From assembly GCF_001713355.1 (NCBI RefSeq), contig NZ_CP016448.1, positions 1,612,001 through 1,676,000 on the forward strand: 64,000 bases of DNA. The letters are read 5' to 3'. Positions 18,690 to 28,155 of this stretch are shown here, piece after piece (positions within the stretch are counted from its first letter, which is position 1; every line of letters begins with the position of its first letter). Origin of the DNA: Methyloversatilis sp. RAC08 (GTDB taxonomy: Bacteria; Pseudomonadota; Gammaproteobacteria; Burkholderiales; Rhodocyclaceae). The notes below the pieces were generated by a model. It was given only the letters and a program-made list of their open reading frames with translations, did not search any database and had not been told where the DNA came from. The translations under genes and the position numbers were made by a program.

Positions 18690-18739
18690 TCGCGGTCGGC
18701 AATTCGTTCACATCCCACGCACAACCCAAGGAGCAAGAC

Positions 18740-19051
18740 ATGGCAGGTCCGATGCGCATCCGCGCCGCCAGCAATGGCACTGAAACCGAAGTGAAAGTAT
18801 TGATGAGCCACGACATGGAAACCGGCCAGCGCAAGGACGCGTCCGGCGCCCTGGTCCCGGCCCATCACATCACCGAGCTGACGGCCACCCACAACGGCCG
18901 CGTCGTGCTGGCCGCCCAGTTCGGCCCGGCGGTATCGAAGAACCCTTACCTGCAGTTCAAGTTTGCCGGCGGCGCCAAGGGCGACAAGGTCAGCGTGAGC
19001 TGGGTGGACAACAAGGGCGACAAGCGCACCGACGAAGTCGTCGTGGCCTGA
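18740..19051 (+). CDS. soxZ: Sulfur-carrier partner protein SoxZ
   Basis: The 103-residue protein lacks a signal peptide and is probably exported by hitchhiking with Tat-exported SoxY. Family motifs are MRIRA, EVKVLMSHDMETGQRKD, HHITELTATHNGRVVLAAQFG and VSVSWVDNKGD. AAGGAG nine bases upstream of the ATG at 18740 sets the start. A 91-base gap follows before soxA, the largest space inside the operon. Confidence 0.95.
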   Translation: MAGPMRIRAASNGTETEVKVLMSHDMETGQRKDASGALVPAHHITELTATHNGRVVLAAQFGPAVSKNPYLQFKFAGGAKGDKVSVSWVDNKGDKRTDEVVVA

Positions 19052-19142
19052 ACCCCGCTCGTCGTTGCATCGAGGATCGACCCGAAGCAGGCCGGTCCCG
19101 TCATCAGCCAGGTCATTCCGTCAAGGACTGGAGGAAGAGATC

Positions 19143-19949
19143 ATGAAGAACAGCACATACGCTGCCTGCGTTGCCGCGTCCGCGCTCATGTTTGCCACGC
19201 CGGTGCTGGCAGACGCCACTGCCGAGGGCATTGCCAAGTACCGCGAGGCGCTGGCCGAGGGCAATCCGGCCGAGTTGTGGGAAATGCGCGGCGAGGAGTT
19301 GTGGAAGGAGGCGCGCGGCCCGAAGAAGGCCACACTCGAAAAGTGTGATCTCGGCCAGGGGCCGGGCGTCGTCAAGGGCGCCTTCGTCACGCTGCCGCGC
19401 CATTTCGCCGACACCGGCCGCGTGCAGGATCTGGAATCCCGCCTGTTGACCTGCATGGAAACGCTGCAGGGCATTCCGGCCGACGAGGTGGCCAAGACGC
19501 CGTTCGGCAAGGGTGAACAGAAGAACATCGAGGCGCTGGTCGCGTGGATATCAGCCGAATCGCGCGGCATGAAGTTCAACCTGCCGATGGCGCACCCGGA
19601 GGAAAAGCGCATGTACGAAATCGGCAAACGCGCCTTCAATTATCGCGGCGGCACACACGATTTCGGCTGCGTCACCTGTCATGGCGAAGATGGCAAGCGC
19701 ATTCGCCTGCAGGATCTGCCCAACCTGACCAAGGGCCCGGACGCCGCGCGCGGCTTCGGATCGTGGCCGGCCTACCGGGTGTCGTCGGGCGAGTTGTGGA
19801 GCATGCAGCGGCGGCTCAACGACTGCTTCCGCCAGCAGCGTTTCCCGTATCCGGTGTACGGCTCGGACGTGACCATCGCCCTGTCGAGCTATCTGGGCGT
19901 GACCGCAAATGGCACGGTCGAAAGCATCGCCCCGGCCATCAAGCGTTAA
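19143..19949 (+). CDS. soxA: Monoheme-type SoxA of the SoxAX cytochrome
   Basis: The 268-residue protein has a signal peptide ending after PVLADA. Two N-terminal cysteines (LEKCDLG and LLTCMET) fit a disulfide rather than a second heme, so this is the monoheme kind. The C-terminal domain has heme site CVTCHGEDGKRI. The Cys in RLNDCFRQQRFPYP is the persulfidated heme ligand and active site. SoxAX forms the initial bond between thiosulfate and the SoxY cysteine. GGAGGAAGAG precedes the ATG at 19143. Confidence 0.95.
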   Translation: MKNSTYAACVAASALMFATPVLADATAEGIAKYREALAEGNPAELWEMRGEELWKEARGPKKATLEKCDLGQGPGVVKGAFVTLPRHFADTGRVQDLESRLLTCMETLQGIPADEVAKTPFGKGEQKNIEALVAWISAESRGMKFNLPMAHPEEKRMYEIGKRAFNYRGGTHDFGCVTCHGEDGKRIRLQDLPNLTKGPDAARGFGSWPAYRVSSGELWSMQRRLNDCFRQQRFPYPVYGSDVTIALSSYLGVTANGTVESIAPAIKR

Positions 19950-19959
19950 GGAGAGCACG

Positions 19960-20607
19960 ATGAATATCCGCATCCGCCAGGGCGCAATCGCGCTCGCCGT
20001 GCTGGCCACGCTAGCCACTGTCGCAGGCTGCGCCGGCACCGGCGCGCCCACCGTCTCCTCAGCCGATTACGACAAGGACGCCGCGGCGGTCATGGCCGCA
20101 TCCTTCCGCGAACAGGGCATCGTCAAGACCGATCGCCTGACGCAGGACGAAGTCATGGTCGCCTGCTCGAAATTCGGGCACAGCCTCGACGACGAACTGC
20201 GCGAACGATTCCAGGCAGCGGCGCTCGCCGAGGTGAAGTGGCCGTCCGACGGCAAGTACATCGGCGACTGGAAGGAAGGCGAAAAGATCGCGCAGAGCGG
20301 TCGCGGCCTGACCTGGACCGACAAGGCCGGTGAAGCCAACGGCGGCAATTGCTACAACTGCCACCGCATCACGAAGAAGGAAATTTCGTACGGCACCATC
20401 GGCCCCAGCCTGTACCAGTACGGCAAGGTGCATGGCAACACGGAATCCACGCAGAAGTATGTGTGGGCCAAGATCTGGAATCCGAACGCCTACAGCGCCT
20501 GCACCAACATGCCCCGCTTCGGCACGCACGGCATCCTGGACGAAAAGCAGATCCGCCACATCGTGGCGCTGCTGCTCGACCCGAAGTCGCCGGTCAACGC
20601 GGAGTGA
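19960..20607 (+). CDS. soxX: SoxX cytochrome c subunit of SoxAX
   Basis: The 215-residue protein has one heme site in NCYNCHRITKKE and a probable Met ligand in ACTNMPRFGTHGILDEKQI. It carries electrons away from SoxA. The signal sequence ends in TVAGCAGTG, which fits a lipobox with Cys 24, so this SoxX may be a lipoprotein anchored to a membrane rather than freely soluble. An extra segment (about 30-110) before the heme makes it longer than the smallest SoxX proteins. It starts ten bases after soxA. Confidence 0.93.
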   Translation: MNIRIRQGAIALAVLATLATVAGCAGTGAPTVSSADYDKDAAAVMAASFREQGIVKTDRLTQDEVMVACSKFGHSLDDELRERFQAAALAEVKWPSDGKYIGDWKEGEKIAQSGRGLTWTDKAGEANGGNCYNCHRITKKEISYGTIGPSLYQYGKVHGNTESTQKYVWAKIWNPNAYSACTNMPRFGTHGILDEKQIRHIVALLLDPKSPVNAE

Positions 20608-20614
20608 TGGCCCG

Positions 20615-22339
20615 ATGAGCATGAATCGCCGCGAATTCCTGCAGGTGCTGGCGGCCGCCAGCGCCGGCGGCATGGCCCTGCATGGCAACTTCGCCCACGC
20701 TGCGAGCGCGGCTGGGCAGATGTACGAACTGCCGCGCTTCGGCAACGTGAGCCTGCTGCATTTCACCGACTGCCACGCGCAGCTGATGCCCATCCACTTC
20801 CGCGAACCGGACGTGAATCTGGGCATCGGCGACATGATGGGTCGGCCACCGCATCTGGTCGGCGAAAAGCTGCTGAAGCAGTTCGGCATCGCGCCGGGCA
20901 GTGCGCAGGCGCACGCCTTCACCTGCCTCGACTTCTCGCAGGCGGCGAAGACCTATGGCAAGGTCGGCGGCTTCGCCCACCTCGCCACGCTGGTCAAGCG
21001 CATGAAGGCGAGCCGGCCGGGCGCGCTGCTGCTTGACGGCGGCGACACCTGGCAGGGCTCCGGCCTGTCGCTGTGGACGAAGGGGCAGGACATGGTCGAC
21101 GCCTGCAAGCTGCTCGGCGTCGACGTCATGACCGGCCACTGGGAATTCACCTATGGCGCGGAGCGGGTGAAACAGATCGTCGACGGCGATTTCGCCGGCA
21201 AGATCGATTTCGTTGCACAGAACGTCAAAACAACCGACTTCGGCGACCAGGTATTTCCGCCCTTCGTCATCAAGCCGATCAACGGCGTGCCGGTGGCCAT
21301 CATCGGCCAGGCCTTTCCCTACACACCGATCGCCAACCCGCGCTACTTCACGCCGGACTGGAGTTTCGGCATCAATGACGAAAGCCTGCAGGAACACGTC
21401 GATGCCGCGCGCACCAAGGGCGCGCAGGTGGTGGTCGTGCTGTCGCACAACGGCATGGATGTCGACATCAAGATGGCCTCCAGGGTGCGCGGTGTCGATG
21501 CCATCCTCGGCGGGCACACGCACGACGGCGTGCCGGCCCCGGTCATCGTGAAGAACGGCGGCGGCCAGACCCTGGTCACCAATGCAGGTTCGAACGGCAA
21601 ATTCCTCGGCGTGCTCGACTTCGACGTCAAGGGCGGCAAGGTGTCGGACTTCCGCTACCACCTGCTGCCGGTGTTTTCCAACCTGATCCAGCCGGACGCC
21701 GACATGGCGTCGCTGATTGCGAAGCTGCGGGCACCGCACGAAGCGAAACTGAATGAAAAGCTCGCGGTGACCGAAGGCCTGCTGTATCGCCGCGGCAACT
21801 TCAACGGCAGTTTCGACCAGCTCATCCTCGACGGCCTGATGAAGATGAAGGACGCAGAAATCGCGTTCTCGCCCGGCTTCCGCTGGGGGACCAGCCTGCT
21901 GCCGGGCGACCCGATCACGATGGAAAACCTGCTCGACCAGACCGCAATCACCTATCCGTACACGACGCTGACGCCGATGACCGGCGAATTCATCAGGACG
22001 GTGCTGGAGGACGTCTGCGACAACCTGTTCAACCCTGATCCCTACTATCAGCAGGGCGGCGACATGGTGCGCGTCGGCGGTCTGCAGTACCGCTGCGACC
22101 CGAACGCGAGAATGGGCAGCCGCATCACTGCGATGTCGCTTGGCGGCAAGCCGATCGAGGCGTCGAAAACCTATCGCGTCGCGGGCTGGGCGCCGGTGTC
22201 GGAAGAGGCGAAGAACGCCGGCGGCGAACCGATCTGGGATCTGATGGCGCGCTATCTGCGCGATGTGAAAACCATCAAGCCGGTCAAGCTGAACCTGCCC
22301 GAACTGCAGGGTGTGGCCGGCAACCCGGGCATGGCCTGA
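20615..22339 (+). CDS. soxB: Thiosulfohydrolase SoxB
   Basis: The 574-residue dimanganese enzyme releases sulfate from thiosulfate bound to SoxY. A Tat signal (NRREFLQVLAAASAGG) is followed by metal-site motifs LLHFTDCHAQL (Asp 52, His 54), LLDGGDTWQGSG, VVLSHNGMDVD and LGGHTHDGVP. A C-terminal 5'-nucleotidase-type domain contains MTGEFIRTVLEDVCDN. I took the ATG at 20615, eight bases after soxX, because it puts the twin-arginine motif near the N-terminus. Length is normal. Confidence 0.96.
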   Translation: MSMNRREFLQVLAAASAGGMALHGNFAHAASAAGQMYELPRFGNVSLLHFTDCHAQLMPIHFREPDVNLGIGDMMGRPPHLVGEKLLKQFGIAPGSAQAHAFTCLDFSQAAKTYGKVGGFAHLATLVKRMKASRPGALLLDGGDTWQGSGLSLWTKGQDMVDACKLLGVDVMTGHWEFTYGAERVKQIVDGDFAGKIDFVAQNVKTTDFGDQVFPPFVIKPINGVPVAIIGQAFPYTPIANPRYFTPDWSFGINDESLQEHVDAARTKGAQVVVVLSHNGMDVDIKMASRVRGVDAILGGHTHDGVPAPVIVKNGGGQTLVTNAGSNGKFLGVLDFDVKGGKVSDFRYHLLPVFSNLIQPDADMASLIAKLRAPHEAKLNEKLAVTEGLLYRRGNFNGSFDQLILDGLMKMKDAEIAFSPGFRWGTSLLPGDPITMENLLDQTAITYPYTTLTPMTGEFIRTVLEDVCDNLFNPDPYYQQGGDMVRVGGLQYRCDPNARMGSRITAMSLGGKPIEASKTYRVAGWAPVSEEAKNAGGEPIWDLMARYLRDVKTIKPVKLNLPELQGVAGNPGMA

Positions 22340-22340
22340 C

Positions 22341-23315
22341 ATGCAGCTTTTGCGTCGTCCGTCGATGCGGACAATTCTCGCGACTTGCGCTGCCCTCCTT
22401 GCGCAATGGGCGATGGCGGGCGACGCATCTCTTGTTCATCCGGCGCTCAAGCCGATACAGGTCGGTACCCACAGCTGGTATGTACAGGGTGAGGCCGGTC
22501 CGGCCAGTCTGGCCAATGCGGGCTACAACTCCAATGCCGGCTTCGTCGTCACCGGCGACGGGGTGGTCGTGATCGATGCGCTCGGCACCCCCGCGCTGGG
22601 CGAGGCGCTGATCGCCGCCATCCGCCGCGTGACCGACCAGCCGATCCGTCGCGTACTGGTCACGCATTACCACGCCGATCATTTCTACGGCCTGCAGGCG
22701 TTCAAGGCGGTCGGTGCCGAAGTGTGGGCGCACCGCAGCGGTCGCGAGTACATCGAAGGCGAGGAAGGCCGGGCGCGGCTGGAACAGCGGCGGCGCGATC
22801 TCGACCCGTGGGTCGACGGCAAGACGCGGCTGATCACCGCCGACCTCTGGCTGGAGGGCGACACCAGCTTCCGCCTGGGTGACATCAGTTTCGAAATGAT
22901 CCACATGGGGCCGGCACATGCACCGGACGACATGGTGGTCGTGGTACGCGAAGACGGCGTGATCTATTCCGGCGACATCCTGTTCATCGGCCGCATCCCC
23001 TTTGTCGGTGACGCCGACAGCAAACGCTGGCTCACGACGATGGACCGCCTGCTTGCGCTCAAGCCCGGCACGCTGGTCACCGGTCACGGCCCGGCGTCGA
23101 CCGACCCGGCGCGCGACCTCGGCCTGACACGCGACTATCTGACCTATCTGCGCACCGAAATGGGTCGGGCGGTCAGCGACTTCATGCCGTTCGACGAAGC
23201 CTATGCGCGCACCGACTGGAGGCGCTGGGAAAAGATGCCGGCCTTCGACGCCGCCAACCGCGTCAACGCCTATGGCACTTATCTGCGCATGGAGCAGGAG
23301 GCGCTCGACAGATGA
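22341..23315 (+). CDS. SoxH-like periplasmic metallo-beta-lactamase-fold hydrolase
   Basis: The 324-residue protein has a signal peptide ending near WAMAGDA and the binuclear zinc signature THYHADHFYG, with later ligand segments MGPAHAPDDMVV, YSGDILF and VTGHGPAS. The fold and operon position match SoxH, which accompanies sox operons but is not required for thiosulfate oxidation in the organisms tested; its substrate is unknown. Related proteins also occur with quinoprotein dehydrogenases in methylotrophs. It begins one base after soxB ends and overlaps the next gene by four bases. Confidence 0.82.
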   Translation: MQLLRRPSMRTILATCAALLAQWAMAGDASLVHPALKPIQVGTHSWYVQGEAGPASLANAGYNSNAGFVVTGDGVVVIDALGTPALGEALIAAIRRVTDQPIRRVLVTHYHADHFYGLQAFKAVGAEVWAHRSGREYIEGEEGRARLEQRRRDLDPWVDGKTRLITADLWLEGDTSFRLGDISFEMIHMGPAHAPDDMVVVVREDGVIYSGDILFIGRIPFVGDADSKRWLTTMDRLLALKPGTLVTGHGPASTDPARDLGLTRDYLTYLRTEMGRAVSDFMPFDEAYARTDWRRWEKMPAFDAANRVNAYGTYLRMEQEALDR

Positions 23316-23797
23316 CCGCGCGCGCATTCTTCGCCCTGTTGGCGCTTTTGCTGAGTCCGGTGCTGTTCGCCGCGCCGGTGCGCACCACCGGGCCGGCGCT
23401 GCCGACGTTGACGAATGCAGCAAAGGACGTGCGTGATGCCGGCAAGCCGGGCGTCGTGGTCATCGTGCTGTTCTCGCTGCCCGGCTGCCACTACTGCGAA
23501 GAAGTGCGCAGCCACTATCTGGCCCCGCTGGCGCGAGATGCCACCCAGCGCGGCCGGCTGATGATCCGCGAAGTCGACCTGAACAGCGCACGCAAGCTGA
23601 TCGACTTCGACGGCAGCCACACGACGCAGGCCGCATTCGCGCAACGCATGAAGGTGCAGTTCGCGCCGACCGTGCTGTTCCTCGACGCCGACGGCCGGCA
23701 AGTCGCTTCGCCGCTGGTCGGTGCCGGCAAGGCCGACTTCTACGGCGCTTACCTCGATGACGCCATCGCGATCGGTGTCAAGGCGGCCACTCGATGA
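23312..23797 (+). CDS. soxW: SoxW-like periplasmic thioredoxin
   Basis: The 161-residue protein has a signal peptide (FFALLALLLSPVLFA) and a thioredoxin fold with the redox pair in LFSLPGCHYCEEVRSHYL and a cis-Pro region (QFAPTVLFLD). SoxW proteins reduce or protect the SoxY carrier thiol. The CHYC pair differs from classical CGPC. Its ATG overlaps the SoxH-like stop and its stop overlaps the methyltransferase start, so all three are coupled. The assignment to SoxW rather than a general thioredoxin rests on context. Confidence 0.8.
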   Translation: MTARAFFALLALLLSPVLFAAPVRTTGPALPTLTNAAKDVRDAGKPGVVVIVLFSLPGCHYCEEVRSHYLAPLARDATQRGRLMIREVDLNSARKLIDFDGSHTTQAAFAQRMKVQFAPTVLFLDADGRQVASPLVGAGKADFYGAYLDDAIAIGVKAATR

Positions 23798-24420
23798 ACG
23801 ACGATACGAAAAACCACTGGGAAGACGTCTATGCCCGCAGGACTCCCGACAGCGTGAGCTGGTTCCAGCCGCACGCGGAGCATTCGCTGGATCTGATCGC
23901 CCGCACCGGCCTCACGCACGATGCCGCAATCATCGACGTCGGCGGCGGCGCATCGACCCTGGTCGACGATCTGCTGGCGCGTGGCTATCACGACCTCACC
24001 GTGCTCGACCTCTCCGCTGCCGCGCTCGATGCGGCGCAGGCACGGCTTGGCGACGACGCCCGACGGGTTCGCTGGTTAGAGGCGGACATCACGGAAGTCG
24101 CTCTGCCTGCGCAGCGCTACGACCTCTGGCACGACCGAGCGGTCTTCCACTTCCCGACCGATGCCGCGCAGCGGCAGGCCTATGTCGAACGGGTGCTGCG
24201 CGCGGTGAAACCCGGCGGCCACGTCATCGTCGCCACCTTCGCCGAGGACGGGCCGGATCGCTGCAGCGGCCTGCCGGTGATGCGCTACGGCGCCGACACG
24301 CTGCACGCCGAATTCGGCGTGCCCTTCGAGCTGCTAGAACACAGCCGCGAAACCCATCACACGCCGGGCGGCGCGGTGCAGCAGTTCGTCTATTGCTATT
24401 GCCGGCGCTCGGCAAGCTGA
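23794..24420 (+). CDS. Class I SAM-dependent methyltransferase coupled to the sox operon
   Basis: The 208-residue cytosolic protein has SAM-binding motif I (AIIDVGGGASTLVDDLL), an acidic motif II (LTVLDLSAAAL) and a post-motif WHDRAVFHF that is typical of thiopurine/tellurite-type and related small-molecule methyltransferases. The N-terminus (HWEDVYARRTPDSVSWFQPH) matches a widespread bacterial family of unknown substrate. Its ATG overlaps the soxW-like stop, making it the apparent last gene of the sox transcript. A role in methylating a thiol or sulfide by-product is speculative. Confidence 0.82.
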   Translation: MNDDTKNHWEDVYARRTPDSVSWFQPHAEHSLDLIARTGLTHDAAIIDVGGGASTLVDDLLARGYHDLTVLDLSAAALDAAQARLGDDARRVRWLEADITEVALPAQRYDLWHDRAVFHFPTDAAQRQAYVERVLRAVKPGGHVIVATFAEDGPDRCSGLPVMRYGADTLHAEFGVPFELLEHSRETHHTPGGAVQQFVYCYCRRSAS

Positions 24421-24422
24421 CC

Positions 24423-24725
24423 TTACTTGAACTTGTAGTACCGCTGGTTCAGATAGGCCGCGACATGCGCCTCATCGTCGGGAAACCAGCCGGTATTCAG
24501 CTGCGAATTGCACACGCTGACCTGGGTGGCGAGCTGGGCCAGAGAATTCACCCGCCGGTCCTTGCGCAGATAGATCTGCGATCCGTCGCCACCCAGTTTC
24601 TCCACATGGCAGTTCTCGCACTGCGCCTCGACCACCAGTTCGCCACCCTTTGCCGGATCGGCGGCCTGAACTGCCGCGGCAGGGATACAACAGCATGCAG
24701 CGAGCAACAGCGCGTTCGGCCTCAT
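24423..24725 (-). CDS. Small periplasmic c-type cytochrome
   Basis: The 100-residue protein has a signal peptide ending at VQAADP and one heme site in CENCHVEKLGGDG (Cys 36, Cys 39, His 40). Two possible distal features are RRVNSLAQLATQVSVCNSQL and WFPDDEAHVAAYLN. The segment with Cys followed by a WFPDDE motif is reminiscent of small cytochromes found beside respiratory or sulfur genes. It lies 29 bases downstream of mrp on the same strand and converges with the sox operon, two bases from its end. It could accept electrons from the Sox system, but the sequence does not prove this. Confidence 0.82.
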   Translation of the reverse strand: MRPNALLLAACCCIPAAAVQAADPAKGGELVVEAQCENCHVEKLGGDGSQIYLRKDRRVNSLAQLATQVSVCNSQLNTGWFPDDEAHVAAYLNQRYYKFK

Positions 24726-24754
24726 GACGGCTTGCCTCCGGGTGAATCTTGCGG

Positions 24755-25843
24755 TCAGGTGTTCTGCACCACGATGCTGGGGAATTTTGCGCTCATGTCC
24801 TTGCCCTTGTCGGCGATCTTGACCGCCACCTTGCGCGCGATGTCGCGATAGATTTCGGCCACGCGGCCGTCCGGGTCGGACACCACGGTCGGCTTGCCGG
24901 AATCTGCCTGTTCGCGGATCTGCATCGCCAGCGGCAGCGAGCCCAGCACGTCCAGACCATAGTCGGCCGCCATGCGCGCACCGCCGCCTTCGCCGAAGAT
25001 GTGTTCTTCGTGGCCGCACTTCGAACAGGTGTGGATGCTCATGTTTTCCACGATACCGAGGATGGGGATGCCGACCTTCTCGAACATCTTCAATCCCTTG
25101 CGTGCATCCAGCAGTGCGATGTCCTGCGGCGTCGTGATGATGACGGCGCCGGTCACCGGCACCTTCTGCGCCAGCGTCAGCTGGATGTCGCCAGTGCCCG
25201 GCGGCATGTCGATCACCAGGTAATCGACGTCGTCCCAGCGCGTTTCGGTCAACAGCTGTTCCAGCGCCGACGTCACCATCGGGCCGCGCCACACCATCGG
25301 TGTTTCGACATCGATCAGGAAGCCGATCGACATCGCCTGGATACCGTAGGCCATCATCGGGCTGAGGGACTTGCCGTCCGGAGAATCCGGGCGGCCCGTG
25401 ATGCCCAGCATCTGCGGTTGCGACGGACCATAGATGTCGGCGTCGAGCAGACCGACCGTCGCGCCTTCGGCAGCCAGCGCGAGCGCAAGATTTACCGCGG
25501 TGGTGCTCTTGCCGACACCGCCCTTGCCGGACGCCACAGCGATGATGTTCTTCACGCCGGGCAGCAGCTTCACGCCGCGCTGCACCGTGTGCGACACGAT
25601 CTTCTGCGTCATGCTGACGCTGACATTGCCGACACCCGGAATGGCGCGCAGCACGGCGATGGCCATCCGGCGCAGGTGATCCATCTGGCTCTTCGCCGGA
25701 TAGCCCAGTTCGATGTCGACCGATACGTCGACGCCATCGACGCGGATGTTCCGCGCGCTGCGCGTAGTAATGAAATCCTTGCCGGTATTGGGATCGATCA
25801 GTTCCTTGAGCGCACTCTGGACCTGGGCTTCGCTGATGGACAT
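24755..25843 (-). CDS. apbC: Iron-sulfur cluster carrier ATPase Mrp/ApbC
   Basis: The 362-residue protein joins an N-terminal MIP18/DUF59 domain (1-85) to a MinD-type P-loop ATPase. Walker A is SGKGGVGKST (about 105-114). The bridging-cluster pair is in HTCSKCGHEEHIFGEGGG. Other motifs are LLDADIYGPSQPQM and DMPPGTGD. It binds and transfers Fe-S clusters in the cytosol. ATG 25843 matches the family N-terminus. Co-orientation with the small cytochrome suggests a shared transcript. It diverges from metG. Confidence 0.95.
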   Translation of the reverse strand: MSISEAQVQSALKELIDPNTGKDFITTRSARNIRVDGVDVSVDIELGYPAKSQMDHLRRMAIAVLRAIPGVGNVSVSMTQKIVSHTVQRGVKLLPGVKNIIAVASGKGGVGKSTTAVNLALALAAEGATVGLLDADIYGPSQPQMLGITGRPDSPDGKSLSPMMAYGIQAMSIGFLIDVETPMVWRGPMVTSALEQLLTETRWDDVDYLVIDMPPGTGDIQLTLAQKVPVTGAVIITTPQDIALLDARKGLKMFEKVGIPILGIVENMSIHTCSKCGHEEHIFGEGGGARMAADYGLDVLGSLPLAMQIREQADSGKPTVVSDPDGRVAEIYRDIARKVAVKIADKGKDMSAKFPSIVVQNT

Positions 25844-26017
25844 ATGAACTCCGAACGGCGGTGTGCCCACCGGGCCGCGTCATGCGGCGCCGCTGCAGGC
25901 AATACCTGATTGATTTACTCCAGTTTAACCGATCATCGCGGTCCGTATCCCGGAAGCCCGTGCTCGGGCAGTAGAATTGCGGGCTTTCCTGCTTTGGCTT
26001 CCACTTCGCCGCCCGCC

Positions 26018-28153
26018 ATGTCCCGCCGCCTGCTCGTTACCAGCGCCCTGCCCTACGCCAATGGCGCCATCCACCTCGGTCATCTGGTCGAATACATCCA
26101 GACCGATATCTGGGTGCGCTTCCAGCGCATGCGCGGCCATGAGGTGCATTACGTCGGCGCCGACGATCAGCACGGCACGCCCATCATGCTGCGCGCCGAA
26201 AAGGAAGGCATCACGCCGCGCCAGCTGGTCGAGCGCGTGCTGCACGAACACGCGCGCGACTTCTTCGGCGGACTGCCTGCCCGCAGCGACGCCGGCGACC
26301 TCGGTGGCTTCCTGATCAGTTTCGACAACTATCACCAGACCGATTCGGACGAGAACCGCGCCTTCTGCGAAGACATCTACGCCAAGCTGAAGGCGGCCGA
26401 CCTGATCGCCCAGCGCTCGGTCGAGCAGTTCTACGACCCGGTGAAGGAAATGTTCCTGCCCGACCGCTTCATCAAGGGCGAGTGCCCGAAGTGTTCGGCC
26501 AAGGACCAGTATGGCGACTCGTGCGAAGTGTGCGGCGCCACCTACGCGCCGACCGAACTGAAGAACGCGTATTCGGTGGTGTCCGGCGCCACACCCGAGC
26601 GGCGCGCCAGCGAGCACCACTTCTTCCGCCTGTCGGCGCCGCAGTGCGAGCAGTTCCTGCGTGACTTCACGCAGGGCTCGAACCGGCTGCAGAACGAAGC
26701 CGCCAACAAGATGAAGGAATGGCTGGGCGAGCCGGGCGACAACCGCCTGTCCGACTGGGACATTTCCCGCGACGCGCCCTATTTCGGCTTCCGCATCCCT
26801 GGCACCGACAACAAGTTCTTCTACGTCTGGCTCGATGCGCCGGTCGGCTACTTCGGCAGCTTCCGCAACTACGTGGCGAAGCAGCAGGCGCTGGGCCGCG
26901 ACATCAGCGAGGTGGACTTCCTCGATGCCGCGGGCGCGAAGGCGGCCGGCACCGAGATGGTTCACTTCATCGGCAAGGACATCCTGTACTTCCACGCCCT
27001 GTTCTGGCCCGCCATGCTCGAACACTCCGGCTACCGCACGCCGACCCAGATCAACGCGCACGGCTTCCTCACCGTGAATGGCGAGAAGATGAGCAAGAGC
27101 CGCGGCACCTTCATCACCGCGCAGAGCTATCTCGACCTCGGCCTGAATCCGGAATGGCTGCGCTACTACTACGCCGCCAAACTCAACGGCTCGATGGAGG
27201 ACATCGACCTGAACCTCGACGATTTCGTCGCGCGGGTCAATTCGGATCTGGTGGGCAAGTACATCAACATCGCGAGCCGCTGCGCGGGGTTCATCACGAA
27301 GCGCTTCGGCGGCAGGCTGTCGGCGCCGACCGTGCCTTTTCACTGGCATGAGGTGTCGATCCGCGACGCCTACGAGTCACGCGACTACGCGCGTGCGCTG
27401 CGCGAAGTCATGGCCTGCGCCGATCAGGCCAACGTGTTCGTCAATGACCATGCACCCTGGGTGCTCGCCAAGCACGACGGTCAGGACGAAAAGCTGCAGT
27501 CCGTGTGCAGCACCGCGCTGGAACTGTTCCGCCAGCTCACCGTGCTGCTCAAGCCGGTGCTTCCGCATCTGGCTGCCGAGGTCGAGCGCTTCCTGAACAT
27601 CGAACCGTTGGTCTGGGACGATTTCGGCAGCACGCTGGCCCCCGGCCATAGCATCAATGAGTACAAGCACCTGATGACCCGCATCGACCCCAAGCAGGTC
27701 ATCGCGCTGGTCGACGCCAACAAGGAAACCCTCGTGAGCACGCAAGCCCCCGTACCCACTGCCGAGCCGGTGAAGAAGCCCGAAACCGCGGCCACCGCAC
27801 CGACGACCGCAGCCAGCCATATTTCGATCGACGATTTTTCGAAGGTCGAACTGCGCATCGCGAAAATCGTCGCCGCCGAGCATGTCGAGGGCGCTGACAA
27901 GCTGCTGCGCCTGCAGCTGGACATCGGCGAAGCCGCGCCGCGCCAGGTATTCGCCGGCATCAAGTCGGCCTACGACCCGGCGCTGCTGGTCGGCCGGCTG
28001 ACCGTCATGGTGGCCAATCTCGCGCCGCGCAAGATGAAGTTCGGCATGAGCGAGGGCATGGTGCTGGCGGCGTCCGACGACACCGGCGAAGTGCCGGGCC
28101 TGTTCATCCTGTCGCCGGACAGCGGTGCGGCGCCGGGCATGCGCGTCAAATAG
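26018..28153 (+). CDS. metG: Methionyl-tRNA synthetase
   Basis: The 711-residue class I enzyme has the HIGH-type motif [10 protein letters not shown] and the zinc-finger cysteines in ECPKCSAKD and CEVCG. It also has KMSKSRGTF and, after an Ala/Pro/Thr linker around 585-605, a C-terminal tRNA-binding OB fold ([17 protein letters not shown] ... [18 protein letters not shown]). A TAGAAT at 25972-25977 is a candidate -10 box. Length equals the long dimeric bacterial form. acyP follows after two bases. Confidence 0.97.
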   Translation: MSRRLLVTSALPYANGAIHLGHLVEYIQTDIWVRFQRMRGHEVHYVGADDQHGTPIMLRAEKEGITPRQLVERVLHEHARDFFGGLPARSDAGDLGGFLISFDNYHQTDSDENRAFCEDIYAKLKAADLIAQRSVEQFYDPVKEMFLPDRFIKGECPKCSAKDQYGDSCEVCGATYAPTELKNAYSVVSGATPERRASEHHFFRLSAPQCEQFLRDFTQGSNRLQNEAANKMKEWLGEPGDNRLSDWDISRDAPYFGFRIPGTDNKFFYVWLDAPVGYFGSFRNYVAKQQALGRDISEVDFLDAAGAKAAGTEMVHFIGKDILYFHALFWPAMLEHSGYRTPTQINAHGFLTVNGEKMSKSRGTFITAQSYLDLGLNPEWLRYYYAAKLNGSMEDIDLNLDDFVARVNSDLVGKYINIASRCAGFITKRFGGRLSAPTVPFHWHEVSIRDAYESRDYARALREVMACADQANVFVNDHAPWVLAKHDGQDEKLQSVCSTALELFRQLTVLLKPVLPHLAAEVERFLNIEPLVWDDFGSTLAPGHSINEYKHLMTRIDPKQVIALVDANKETLVSTQAPVPTAEPVKKPETAATAPTTAASHISIDDFSKVELRIAKIVAAEHVEGADKLLRLQLDIGEAAPRQVFAGIKSAYDPALLVGRLTVMVANLAPRKMKFGMSEGMVLAASDDTGEVPGLFILSPDSGAAPGMRVK

Positions 28154-28155
28154 GC

